Shown here: positions 33,295 to 40,657 of the stretch, piece after piece | Position numbering within the stretch: the first letter of the stretch is position 1 | How the letters are laid out: each line of letters starts with the position of its first letter | Source: a virus | Length of the DNA: 41,145 nt | IMG/VR virus record: IMGVR_UViG_3300021963_005655 | Location: 1 to 41,145 of that record | Strand: one strand, 5' to 3' | Translations under genes and position numbers: made by a program | Notes under the pieces: generated by a model | What the model was told of the DNA's origin: nothing | The model's input: the letters and a program-made list of their open reading frames with translations, nothing else | Database searches by the model: none

Positions 33295-34907
33295 TGAATA
33301 ATCCGGTTCAAAAAAATACTAAGAACTTAAAGCAGATTATTGCTGAAGAATACAAAAAGTGTGCGCTAGACCCGATATACTTTATGAAAAAGTATTGTAT
33401 CATTCAGCACCCAACTCGTGGTAAAATACCATTTCATCTATACCCATTTCAGGAAAATTGTTTAGATGATTTCAAAGATAATAGATTTAATATCATTTTA
33501 AAATCCCGTCAATTAGGTTTATCAACCCTATCGGCGGGCTTTATTCTTTGGAAGATGATATTCAATCAAGACTTCAATGCGTTGGTTATTGCAACTAAAG
33601 TAACAGTTGCAAAAAACTTAGTAGAGAAAGTGAGAGTAATGCACGATTTTTTACCTGTTTGGTTAAGAGATGGGGGAACTGCGGCAGCTGAAGATAATAA
33701 GTTATCACTTAAATTGAAGAATGGTTCGCAAGTAAAAGCAATCGCATCATCTCCAGATGCAGGACGTTCTGAAGCCTTATCACTATTGGTTGTAGATGAG
33801 GCGGCATTCATTAGAGATATCGATGAAATTTGGTTATCAGCACAATCAACTCTATCAACGGGTGGTTCTGCTATTATTCTTTCTACACCAAATGGTGTGG
33901 GTAACTTCTTCCATAAAACTTGGGTAGCAGGTGAAGCTGGACAAAATGGTTTCAATTGTATCAATCTACATTGGACTGTACATCCAGAACGTGACCAAAA
34001 GTGGAGAGATGAACAAACTCGTATCTTAGGAGTAAAAGGAGCAGCACAAGAATGTGATTGCGACTTTATTGGTTCGGGTGATACTGTAATTGACCCGGCT
34101 TTATTAACGTGGTATAAAGATACCTATGTGATGGAGCCAGTTGAAAAAAGAGGATTTGATGGTAATCTATGGGTATGGGAGCATCCTAACTATAATAGAC
34201 AATATATGGTTGTGGCTGACGTTGCCAGAGGAGATGGAGCCGATTATTCTACTGCCCAAGTTATTGATATAGATGATTGTTCTCAAATAGCAGAATATAA
34301 AGGTAAAATTGATACAAAAGATTTTGGAAACTTTTTAACTTCATTGGCAACTGAATACAATAATGCATTATTAGTTGTAGAGAACTCAAACGTAGGTTGG
34401 GCATGTATTCAGCAAATTATAGATAGAGGATATGGTAATTTATTCTATATGAGTAATGACCTAAAATATATAGATGTTGAAAGACAGATGAGTAATAAGT
34501 TTTATAGAGATGAAAAGCAAATGGTTGCGGGATTTTCTACAACATCAAAAACACGTCCTCTAATCATATCAGCATTAGATACTTATATGAATGATAAAGA
34601 TATTCTTATTCGTTCTCAAAGATTGATTGATGAATTATTTACATTTATTTGGACTGGTGGTAGAGCTGAAGCTATGAAAGGATATAATGATGACCTTACA
34701 ATGGCTTTAGCAATTGGATTATGGGTTCGTAATACTGCATTAAGATTAAAGCAAGAGGGAATCGATTTAACAAAGAGTATGTTGAACTCCACAACCATCC
34801 AAAATAATACAGGAGTATATGCTTCAAACTGGCAACAACAACGTAATCCATACGAAATGGAAGTGGGTAAAGGTCAAATTGAAAACTTAACTTGGTTACT
34901 TCGTTAA
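33294..34907 (+). CDS. 17: Terminase large subunit (gp17-like)
   Basis: This 537-residue packaging ATPase/nuclease starts at GTG 33294. The ATPase has SRQLGLSTLS (71-80) at the Walker A place, LLVVDEAAF (164-172) as Walker B, and STPNG (197-201) as the coupling motif. T4 gp17 has a lysine (SRQLGKTT) where this protein has Leu76, a deviation seen in other phage terminases. The C-terminal RNase H-fold nuclease has MVVADVARGDGADYS (305-319), VVENSNVG and YNDDLTMALA, carrying the metal-binding acids. It translocates genomic DNA into the prohead through the portal and cuts the concatemer. The portal gene follows within 1.2 kb. Confidence 0.96.
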   Translation: MNNPVQKNTKNLKQIIAEEYKKCALDPIYFMKKYCIIQHPTRGKIPFHLYPFQENCLDDFKDNRFNIILKSRQLGLSTLSAGFILWKMIFNQDFNALVIATKVTVAKNLVEKVRVMHDFLPVWLRDGGTAAAEDNKLSLKLKNGSQVKAIASSPDAGRSEALSLLVVDEAAFIRDIDEIWLSAQSTLSTGGSAIILSTPNGVGNFFHKTWVAGEAGQNGFNCINLHWTVHPERDQKWRDEQTRILGVKGAAQECDCDFIGSGDTVIDPALLTWYKDTYVMEPVEKRGFDGNLWVWEHPNYNRQYMVVADVARGDGADYSTAQVIDIDDCSQIAEYKGKIDTKDFGNFLTSLATEYNNALLVVENSNVGWACIQQIIDRGYGNLFYMSNDLKYIDVERQMSNKFYRDEKQMVAGFSTTSKTRPLIISALDTYMNDKDILIRSQRLIDELFTFIWTGGRAEAMKGYNDDLTMALAIGLWVRNTALRLKQEGIDLTKSMLNSTTIQNNTGVYASNWQQQRNPYEMEVGKGQIENLTWLLR

Positions 34908-34914
34908 TTTTTAT

Positions 34915-34924
34915 ATATTTATAT
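34915..34924 (+). promoter_or_regulatory. Recurring ATATTTATAT element upstream of the Cys-module gene
   Basis: ATATTTATAT lies 16 bases before the ATG at 34941, in a 33-base gap after the terminase stop. This is the same sequence and spacing as before 27520 and 37845. Candidate late promoter; experimental status unknown. Confidence 0.45.
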
Positions 34925-34940
34925 GTTGAAACTCTTATAG

Positions 34941-36017
34941 ATGAACGAAGATTTAAATAAATGGTTTAAGGAAAAGTGGGTAAACATCGGCAAAAAAGTT
35001 GATGGTAAACATCCACCATGCGGAACTTCGGGAGAAAAAAAGGGTTATGCAAAGTGTGTACCTGCCGCAAAAGCTGCCGGAATGAGTAAAAAAGAGAAAG
35101 AAAGTGCAACTCGTAGAAAAAGAGATGCACAAAATGATGCAGGGAGAGGTGGTAAAGATAGTAAGGGGCAAGGTAAGACACCTATATATGTTTCTACTAA
35201 ACCTAAAAACGAAGAGTGGAGCGATAAATATAAAAGTAGTATAGATTGTAATAATCCAAAAGGTTTCTCTCAAAAAGCACATTGTGCAGGAAAGAAAAAA
35301 AATGAAACTATGAACATAGAAGAAAAACTAAATCTTTTTTTAGAAAAGAATTGCCCAACCGATGCAGGAAAGTGGGCGGCATCAAAAGCGGCAGCAAAAA
35401 GAAAATTCGATGTATATCCATCAGCTTATGCAAATGGATGGGCGGCAAAAAATTATAAAGGAAAAGGTGGTGGTTGGAAAACTTGCAATGAAAGTTTAGG
35501 TGAATTAAATGCACTGCACGAATGTTGGGATGGTTATAGAGAAATTGGAGGTAAGATGAAAAATGGTAAGATGGTCCCAAACTGTGTACCTGTAAAAGAA
35601 AATATTAAAGATATGAAATTAGTAAATTTAATGCCTGTAAATGTTAAGCATGTAAACGAAGAAGTTGATGATATCGAAGAGTATGATGTAGAAAACGGAG
35701 AGGATATGAAAGAATTCATTCAGTTTATGAAAGAATATACGCAATATTTGGCAGAAGCTAATTGTAATTGTGTATATGAGGCAGAATATCAGGGTAGAAA
35801 AGTACAATTGGGTAAACCAATGGCCGGCGATGTTAAGAAGTTTAAGGTATATGTAAAAAATGATAGTGGCAATGTTGTTAAAGTAAACTTTGGACAAAAA
35901 GGAGTAAAGATTAAAAAAAATAACCCCGATAGAAGAAAATCTTTTAGAGCAAGACATAATTGCGATACACCTGGTCCAAGATGGAAAGCAAGATATTGGT
36001 CTTGTAGAAAATGGTAA
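34941..36017 (+). CDS. Mosaic protein of small Cys-containing virus modules (DUF5872/DUF6321-like)
   Basis: This 358-residue, very basic protein consists of several short modules. Residues 1-85: WFKEKWVNIGKK, CGTSGEKKGYAKCVP (27-41) and a Lys/Arg tail, resembling a family I recall as DUF5872. Residues 103-115: C-x11-C. Residues 138-182: CPTDAGKWAASKAAAKRKFD to TC. Residues 195-216: CWDGYREIGGKM then VPNCV, a motif frequent in cyanophage head-region proteins. Residues 275-358: CNC, GRKVQLGKP, KNNPDRRKSFRARHNCDTPG and YWSCRKW, like a T4-type virus domain I recall as DUF6321. It may bind zinc or DNA in the prohead. Family names are from memory. Confidence 0.75.
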   Translation: MNEDLNKWFKEKWVNIGKKVDGKHPPCGTSGEKKGYAKCVPAAKAAGMSKKEKESATRRKRDAQNDAGRGGKDSKGQGKTPIYVSTKPKNEEWSDKYKSSIDCNNPKGFSQKAHCAGKKKNETMNIEEKLNLFLEKNCPTDAGKWAASKAAAKRKFDVYPSAYANGWAAKNYKGKGGGWKTCNESLGELNALHECWDGYREIGGKMKNGKMVPNCVPVKENIKDMKLVNLMPVNVKHVNEEVDDIEEYDVENGEDMKEFIQFMKEYTQYLAEANCNCVYEAEYQGRKVQLGKPMAGDVKKFKVYVKNDSGNVVKVNFGQKGVKIKKNNPDRRKSFRARHNCDTPGPRWKARYWSCRKW

Positions 36018-36062
36018 TTTGTTTGGTAATATCAAATAATTTCCATATCTTTAAACAAATTA
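36015..36062. other. Inverted repeat in the gap before the portal gene
   Basis: TAATTTGTTT (36015-36024) and its reverse complement AAACAAATTA (36053-36062) form a 10-base perfect stem with a 28-base loop, mostly within the 56-base gap before the portal start at 36074. It could be a weak terminator, a processing hairpin or an operator; the AT-only-like stem is weak and chance is possible. Confidence 0.3.
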
Positions 36063-36073
36063 TAAAATAACAA

Positions 36074-37798
36074 ATGGCAGATAAAACATTTTTCGGTAGG
36101 TTACAAAAATTATTTTCAACACAAACTATCGTCCGTAAAACCGCTAAAGGAGTAAAGGTAGTAGATACGGATGAATATCAGAGCTTATCAACTAATTTAG
36201 TAGATAGATATACCCGTATGCGTACGCCACAATATAGTGGTGGATTGATTGAATCGGCTATGGCTTATCAGCAAGTCCGCATTGATTTATTCAGAGATTA
36301 CGATGGTATGGATAACGACCCGATTATAGCATCAGCATTAGATATATATTCGGATGAAGCGACTGTAAAAAATGAATTAGGTGATGTATTAAAAATTAAT
36401 TGTGCAAACGAAAATACGAAAGAAATACTACATAATTTATTTTATGATATAATAAATATAGAATTTAACTTATGGCCTTGGACGAGAAATTTAGTTAAAT
36501 ATGGTGATTTCTTTTTACAATTAGAAATATCTCCGGAATTAGGTATTATGAATGTAATGCCAATGTCTGTTTATGAAACATCAAGAGTAGAGGGATTTGA
36601 CCAAGAAAACCCACAAAGAGTTAAATTTGTATATTCTCCATTCCAAAATCCAAATAATGGATTATCTATGGCTTCGGCTAAAAAAGAATATGAAAACTAT
36701 GAGGTAGCTCATTTCCGTTTATATTCGGATTCAAATTTTTTACCATATGGTAAATCTATGGTAGAGGGAGCAAGACGAGTTTGGAAGCAATTATCTTTAA
36801 TGGAAGATGCGATGTTAATTCATCGTATTATGAGAGCACCTGAAAAAAGAATTTTTAAAGTAGATGTTGGTAATATTCCACCAACTGAAGTTGATAACTA
36901 CATGCAAAAAATTATCAACTCATCTAAGAAAGTTCCATTCTTAGACCCAAACACGGGAGAATATAATTTAAAATATAATGTTCAAAACTTAATCGAAGAT
37001 TACTATATGCCAGTTCGTGGTAGTGATAATGGTACATCTATCGATACATTAAAAGGTTTGGAATACAATATGATTGAAGATATCAATTACTTAAAAGGTA
37101 AGATGATGGCTGCATTGAAAATTCCAAAAATATATTTAGGTTATGAAGAAGATGTTAGCGGTAAAGCTACATTAGCAGGACAAGATGTTCGTTTTGCAAA
37201 AACAATCGAAAGAATCCAAAAAGTATTAGTATCAGAATTAACGAAAATTGCAATCGTTCATTTATATGCGCAGGGATTAGATAAAGCAGATGATTTAGAT
37301 TTTTCATTGGAATTAACTGTACCATCTAAAATATATGAGCAAGAAAAGGTTGAATTATATACATCTAAAATTGCATTAATTCAACAAATGCAACAAACAA
37401 AGATGTTCTCTAAAAAATGGATGTATGATGCAATTATGCAAATGACCCCTGAAGAGCAAGATGAATTGACTGTGGATGTTATAGAAGATACAAAACAAGC
37501 GTTTAGATTAACTTCAATTGAAACTCAAGGTGTTGACCCTGCTAAAGAATCTGGCACCGAAGAACCAACCAATGTAGAAGAAGAAATTCAAAAAATAAAA
37601 GCGGAATTAGCAGAAGAAGATAAAGTTGGTAGACCTAAAGACCCAATTAGATATGGTAAAGATGACCATCATTTGGGAAGAGACCCGTTAGGTATTAAGA
37701 GTTTGAAGCAAAAAACACAAAGAGAATCTAAAGAGATATTCAAAGATATGTTGGGTAATAAGAAAACTATTTTGATGGAAGATTTGGATAAAAAGTAA
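36074..37798 (+). CDS. 20: Portal vertex protein (gp20-like)
   Basis: This 574-residue protein matches T4-type portals: FGRLQKLF near the start, MDNDPIIASALDIYSDEA, a segment with NLVKYGDFFLQLEI, VAHFRLYSDSNFLPYGKS, EGARRVWKQLSLMEDAMLIHRIMRAPEKR, and NYLKGKMMAALKIPKIYLGYEED. It forms the ring at the special head vertex through which terminase packages DNA and to which the neck attaches. It is slightly longer than T4 gp20 (524), with an acidic, Lys-rich C-terminal tail from about residue 490 (TEEPTNVEEE, GRPKDPIRYGKDDHHLGRDP). A region similar to that tail is often seen in marine T4-like portals. Start ATG 36074 is preceded by AAATAACAA. Confidence 0.96.
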   Translation: MADKTFFGRLQKLFSTQTIVRKTAKGVKVVDTDEYQSLSTNLVDRYTRMRTPQYSGGLIESAMAYQQVRIDLFRDYDGMDNDPIIASALDIYSDEATVKNELGDVLKINCANENTKEILHNLFYDIINIEFNLWPWTRNLVKYGDFFLQLEISPELGIMNVMPMSVYETSRVEGFDQENPQRVKFVYSPFQNPNNGLSMASAKKEYENYEVAHFRLYSDSNFLPYGKSMVEGARRVWKQLSLMEDAMLIHRIMRAPEKRIFKVDVGNIPPTEVDNYMQKIINSSKKVPFLDPNTGEYNLKYNVQNLIEDYYMPVRGSDNGTSIDTLKGLEYNMIEDINYLKGKMMAALKIPKIYLGYEEDVSGKATLAGQDVRFAKTIERIQKVLVSELTKIAIVHLYAQGLDKADDLDFSLELTVPSKIYEQEKVELYTSKIALIQQMQQTKMFSKKWMYDAIMQMTPEEQDELTVDVIEDTKQAFRLTSIETQGVDPAKESGTEEPTNVEEEIQKIKAELAEEDKVGRPKDPIRYGKDDHHLGRDPLGIKSLKQKTQRESKEIFKDMLGNKKTILMEDLDKK

Positions 37799-37815
37799 TA
37801 ATCCACAATAAAAGT

Positions 37816-37825
37816 ATATTTATAT
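37816..37825 (+). promoter_or_regulatory. Recurring ATATTTATAT element downstream of the portal gene
   Basis: ATATTTATAT lies 19 bases before the ATG at 37845, in the 46-base gap after the portal stop. Same element as before 1899, 27520 and 34941. Candidate late promoter. Confidence 0.45.
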
Positions 37826-37844
37826 CAGAGAAATTAAATAATTA

Positions 37845-38720
37845 ATGAAAAATATTAAGCACTCGAAATTTAAAAACACAGGATTCATCTTTGAATTGCT
37901 AGTTAGACAGATTACATCTGAAATAATGACTGGCAAACAAAATTCAAAAGCGGAAAAGATATTGAAAGAATATTTCTCTACTAAAAAAGAACTTTCAAAG
38001 GAATTGAAATTATACCAGTATTTGATTAATGAAAAATATAATTCAGAATCAAAAGCAGAAAAGTTTGTTGAAACTGTGTGTGAAGCTCGTAAGAGATTAG
38101 ATGAGCAAAAACTTATGAAAGAAAAATATAATTTAATTAAGCAAATTAAAGAAAATTATAATATAGATGAGTTTATAAAATCTCCAATTTCAAACTATAA
38201 AAATTTAGCATCAATATACAAAATATTTGAAGCAACCATTACCAAAGAATCATTTGAACCAAAAGATATCGTTAATTCTAAATTTACTATTGTTGAGAAT
38301 ATGATAAATTCATCAATAGAAAATAAAGATAAAAAAGTAAACGATAGAGTATTGGAAGAATATAGAAAGCAAGATGAGGAAGTTAGAATGCTATCATATA
38401 AAATGTTAGTTGAAAACTTTAATTCAAAATATAGTAACTTATCGGCTGGACAAAAAAACTTACTTAAAGAATATATTAACAATATTAACAATACGGGTAA
38501 ATTAAAAGAGTATGTTAATAATGAAGTTAATACATTATCTGAAGGATTAAAATCGGTTGGTTCTAAAATCAATGATAAAGTAACTAAAATCAAATTAGCT
38601 GAAACGATTTCTAATATTAAAAAAATTAAGACGGTTAAACGATTAAGAGAATCCCATTTATCAGCATTAATGATGAGTTACGAATTATTAAAAGAATTAA
38701 AAGATAGTTTAAATAAATAA
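37845..38720 (+). CDS. Helical head-region protein of unknown function (291 aa)
   Basis: This 291-residue basic protein is almost wholly alpha-helical. It begins MKNIKHSKFKNTGFIFELLV, contains repeated Lys/Glu-rich helices (KAEKILKEYF, AEKFVETVCEARKRLDEQ), and near the end RLRESHLSALMMSYELLKEL. The place between portal and prohead protease in T4-like phages is where prohead core and scaffold proteins usually lie, and in related phages a helical gene of this type occurs there. A scaffold or core role is therefore plausible. No enzyme motif or membrane segment is visible. Confidence 0.7.
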   Translation: MKNIKHSKFKNTGFIFELLVRQITSEIMTGKQNSKAEKILKEYFSTKKELSKELKLYQYLINEKYNSESKAEKFVETVCEARKRLDEQKLMKEKYNLIKQIKENYNIDEFIKSPISNYKNLASIYKIFEATITKESFEPKDIVNSKFTIVENMINSSIENKDKKVNDRVLEEYRKQDEEVRMLSYKMLVENFNSKYSNLSAGQKNLLKEYINNINNTGKLKEYVNNEVNTLSEGLKSVGSKINDKVTKIKLAETISNIKKIKTVKRLRESHLSALMMSYELLKELKDSLNK

Positions 38721-38723
38721 AGA

Positions 38724-38948
38724 ATGGTAAATTATAGAGCATTTGACGCAAAATTAGTAACATCTGGTTCTGCTTCATTAATAGATAGAGTTTGGGGTGT
38801 ATTGCCTGTAAGTGGTGTGACTGGTACAATTACATTGGAAGGTGGTACAACTATTTCATTAGCACATTTAACCGCAGGAGAACCATTTCCTTGTCACGTT
38901 AAAAGTATAGCAGTAACCAATGGTGGTTCTGTTTATGTATTAGCTTAA
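38724..38948 (+). CDS. Small beta-rich head or decoration protein (74 aa)
   Basis: This 74-residue protein starts MVNYRAFDAKLVTSGSASLI and is all beta with many Gly/Thr/Val: PVSGVTGTITLEGGTTISL, HLTAGEPFPCHVKSIAV, GGSVYVLA. It resembles small phage proteins of the 'AKLVTSG...' kind that cover heads or baseplates, with an apparent jelly-roll-like pattern, but I cannot name the family. It lies three bases after the helical protein gene and ten before the next, so it is co-transcribed with the head genes. Likely a virion protein present in many copies; this is inferred from size and place. Confidence 0.65.
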   Translation: MVNYRAFDAKLVTSGSASLIDRVWGVLPVSGVTGTITLEGGTTISLAHLTAGEPFPCHVKSIAVTNGGSVYVLA

Positions 38949-38958
38949 ATTTATCAAA

Positions 38959-39723
38959 ATGCCAGCAGTATCAAAAGCACAACAAAGATTTATGGGTATG
39001 GTTCACGCCGCTGATAAAGGAGAAACTCCTGCATCCCCAGAAGTTGCCAAAGTATCAAAAGATATGGATGATAAAGATGCTAAAGATTTTGCATCAACTT
39101 CTCATAAAGGATTGCCAAGTAAAATAAAAGAAATGGTGTTAGCTGAATTACGTTCAGTAAGAGCTATTCAAACCGATTATGCTAAAACCTTAGATGCTAT
39201 TCAGCAAAACTTAGAAGGATATAAACAATCCAAAGGAACTCCACAAGAAAAACAATATATACAAAAACTTAAAGCACTAACTACACAAAAGAAGAAACTT
39301 TCAGCAGAATTAGATGCTAAGGTTAGTGGTATGTACAAAGATGCCGAATTAAAAGTAGATGAAATGAGTGGTTCGGATGCGGCAGGCCCATATAATACAC
39401 CATTTGCATTTGGTAAGCCCGAAAGCGAAGAAAAGAAGGGTAAAAGACAAGCCGATTTAACTGGATATAGTGTTGTTAAAGAAAATCGTTGGTTAGAATT
39501 GAAAAAAGATGAATCATCCGCTCAGGCTAAAATTGGTAAAGGTATATCCAATATCAATAAACAATTAGCAGAAATGGAAAGATTTCTTAATTGGTATGGA
39601 AAAATTAAGAACGAAAGTGGTGTAGATAATAAAAGTTATTGGAAAAGAACAAATAGTCATATTTATAGTATAAAGGAAAGGCTATTAAAATTAGACCAAA
39701 AAATTAGACAAATTTCAGAATAA
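38959..39723 (+). CDS. DUF3008-type N-terminus with coiled-coil C-terminus (head region)
   Basis: This 254-residue protein begins PAVSKAQQRFMGMVHAA, then SPEVAKVSKDMDDKDAKDFAS and HKGLPSKI. This pattern matches a short widely distributed family I recall as DUF3008 in residues 1-58. The remainder is a helical segment (about 60-130, KTLDAIQQNLEGYKQSKG), a Gly/Asp linker, then another long helical stretch ending in KERLLKLDQKIRQISE. It overlaps the next gene's start by one base (TAATG). In marine and freshwater phages this type lies among head genes. The role is probably structural in the prohead core; no catalytic residues are seen. Confidence 0.72.
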   Translation: MPAVSKAQQRFMGMVHAADKGETPASPEVAKVSKDMDDKDAKDFASTSHKGLPSKIKEMVLAELRSVRAIQTDYAKTLDAIQQNLEGYKQSKGTPQEKQYIQKLKALTTQKKKLSAELDAKVSGMYKDAELKVDEMSGSDAAGPYNTPFAFGKPESEEKKGKRQADLTGYSVVKENRWLELKKDESSAQAKIGKGISNINKQLAEMERFLNWYGKIKNESGVDNKSYWKRTNSHIYSIKERLLKLDQKIRQISE

Positions 39724-40241
39724 TGAAAATATCTCAATTAAAAGAATTCGTTAAGCAGGTCGTTAGAGAAGAAAACGATTATCAGCAATTATTTAAACAT
39801 ATGTTAGATAAAAGTGGTAAGAGTATTACTTCTATGTCCGATGATGAAAAGAAGAAATTTTTCAATGCAGTAGATACGGCATATAAGGCAAAATCGGAAG
39901 GTAAACTAATAGGTTATAACGAAGCCGAATTAAGTGCCGCTCAACAAAAAATAGATTTGAACAAAAACGGAAAAGTTGATGGCGATGATTTAGCTAAATT
40001 GAGAGCAAAGGATGAAGTTGGGACTAACGATTGGCACTTTAAAGCGATTATGAAGTTGTATGATAAGGCTGGTTCATTTGGTAAAAAGAAGATAGCAGCC
40101 GCAGCAACATCATCTACAAACGCAAGTAGAAAAGAAATTGAAAGAGCATTGAGAGATACCGATTATGAAGAAATAACGGATATATCAGATAAAATTGGAT
40201 TGAAAGAGGCGTTTAATAGAATGGCTCAAAAAAAAAAATAG
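39723..40241 (+). CDS. Head-region protein with EF-hand-like loop; likely -1 frameshift donor
   Basis: This 172-residue protein begins MKISQLKEFVKQVVREEN, contains a helical basic N-terminus, then an EF-hand or dockerin-like loop DLNKNGKVDGDD (residues 78-89) with Asp78, Asn80, Asn82, Asp86 and Asp89 as possible Ca2+ ligands. The C-terminal part is helical with Ala-rich and Arg/Glu runs. The frame ends MAQKKK-stop in an 11-A tract (40228-40238). Directly after it, the -1 frame continues with a membrane segment and reaches 40657, and no start codon lies in that frame before 40316. A -1 shift would add 139 residues. A role in the prohead core is likely from position only. Confidence 0.75.
   Translation: MKISQLKEFVKQVVREENDYQQLFKHMLDKSGKSITSMSDDEKKKFFNAVDTAYKAKSEGKLIGYNEAELSAAQQKIDLNKNGKVDGDDLAKLRAKDEVGTNDWHFKAIMKLYDKAGSFGKKKIAAAATSSTNASRKEIERALRDTDYEEITDISDKIGLKEAFNRMAQKKK
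40228..40238 (+). other. Eleven-A tract, candidate -1 frameshift site
   Basis: Eleven A residues (40228-40238) span the last Lys codons before the TAG at 40239. In the zero frame the codons are AAA AAA AAA TAG. A -1 shift reads AAA AAA AAA ATA GTT and enters the open frame that encodes a membrane segment and the downstream protein. Homopolymer slippage of the ribosome or polymerase, or an assembly indel, would all account for it. Confidence 0.6.
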
Positions 40242-40315
40242 TTAACGAAGGTGTAGTTGAAGGTTTACTCGCAACTATAACCATAGCTGTATTAGGTAAG
40301 ATAGTTATCTATTTT

Positions 40316-40657
40316 ATGTATGAATTGGCTAAAAAAGTAGGAAACTATATTAATGGTAACAACGATTATAAAAAAGCAGTTACCAAAATATTAGAATCTA
40401 TATCCAATAACAAACGTGTTATGGATGATATAATAAAGATGTTAGATTCTAATGATGGTATAAATAACAGTGTTGCTGATAAAATTGTGAAGATGGGATA
40501 TGTACAAACACAAATTGTAAAAATGGTGGATAGTACAAATGGTGAATTGGATGAAACCGAATTAAAAAATCATTTGAAAACCGCTTTAGTAAAAGCGTGG
40601 GAAGATAAAGGATTAACCGGAAAAGCGGCTGATAAGGTAAAAAACGATATAAAATAA
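40316..40657 (+). CDS. C-terminal frame of a likely shifted product, membrane segment upstream
   Basis: From the first ATG (40316) the product has 113 residues: helical, charged, ending KAADKVKNDIK. The frame is open further upstream, from 40220, with codons that read like real protein: KIVNEGVVEGLLATITIAVL then GKIVIYFMYELAKKVG, including a strongly hydrophobic membrane segment. No ATG, GTG or TTG lies in that frame between 40220 and 40316, so an ordinary start at 40316 would cut the membrane segment. The best explanation is translation as a fusion to the EF-hand-like protein via -1 slippage at the A11 tract, or a one-base error. Function unknown; it directly precedes the prohead protease. 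Confidence 0.6.
   Translation: MYELAKKVGNYINGNNDYKKAVTKILESISNNKRVMDDIIKMLDSNDGINNSVADKIVKMGYVQTQIVKMVDSTNGELDETELKNHLKTALVKAWEDKGLTGKAADKVKNDIK

Noticed and set aside
33566-33964. 132-codon minus-strand open frame inside the terminase gene
   Set aside because: It is antisense to strongly conserved terminase motifs, has no recognisable pattern and no start context; a shadow of the real gene.
35628-36035. 135-codon minus-strand frame with hydrophobic runs opposite the Cys-module gene
   Set aside because: Hydrophobic runs arise from antisense of Lys/Glu codons; the + strand has clear conserved modules.
38195-38593. 132-codon minus-strand frame inside the helical head gene
   Set aside because: Leu/Ser-rich antisense product of an A-rich gene with no domain features.
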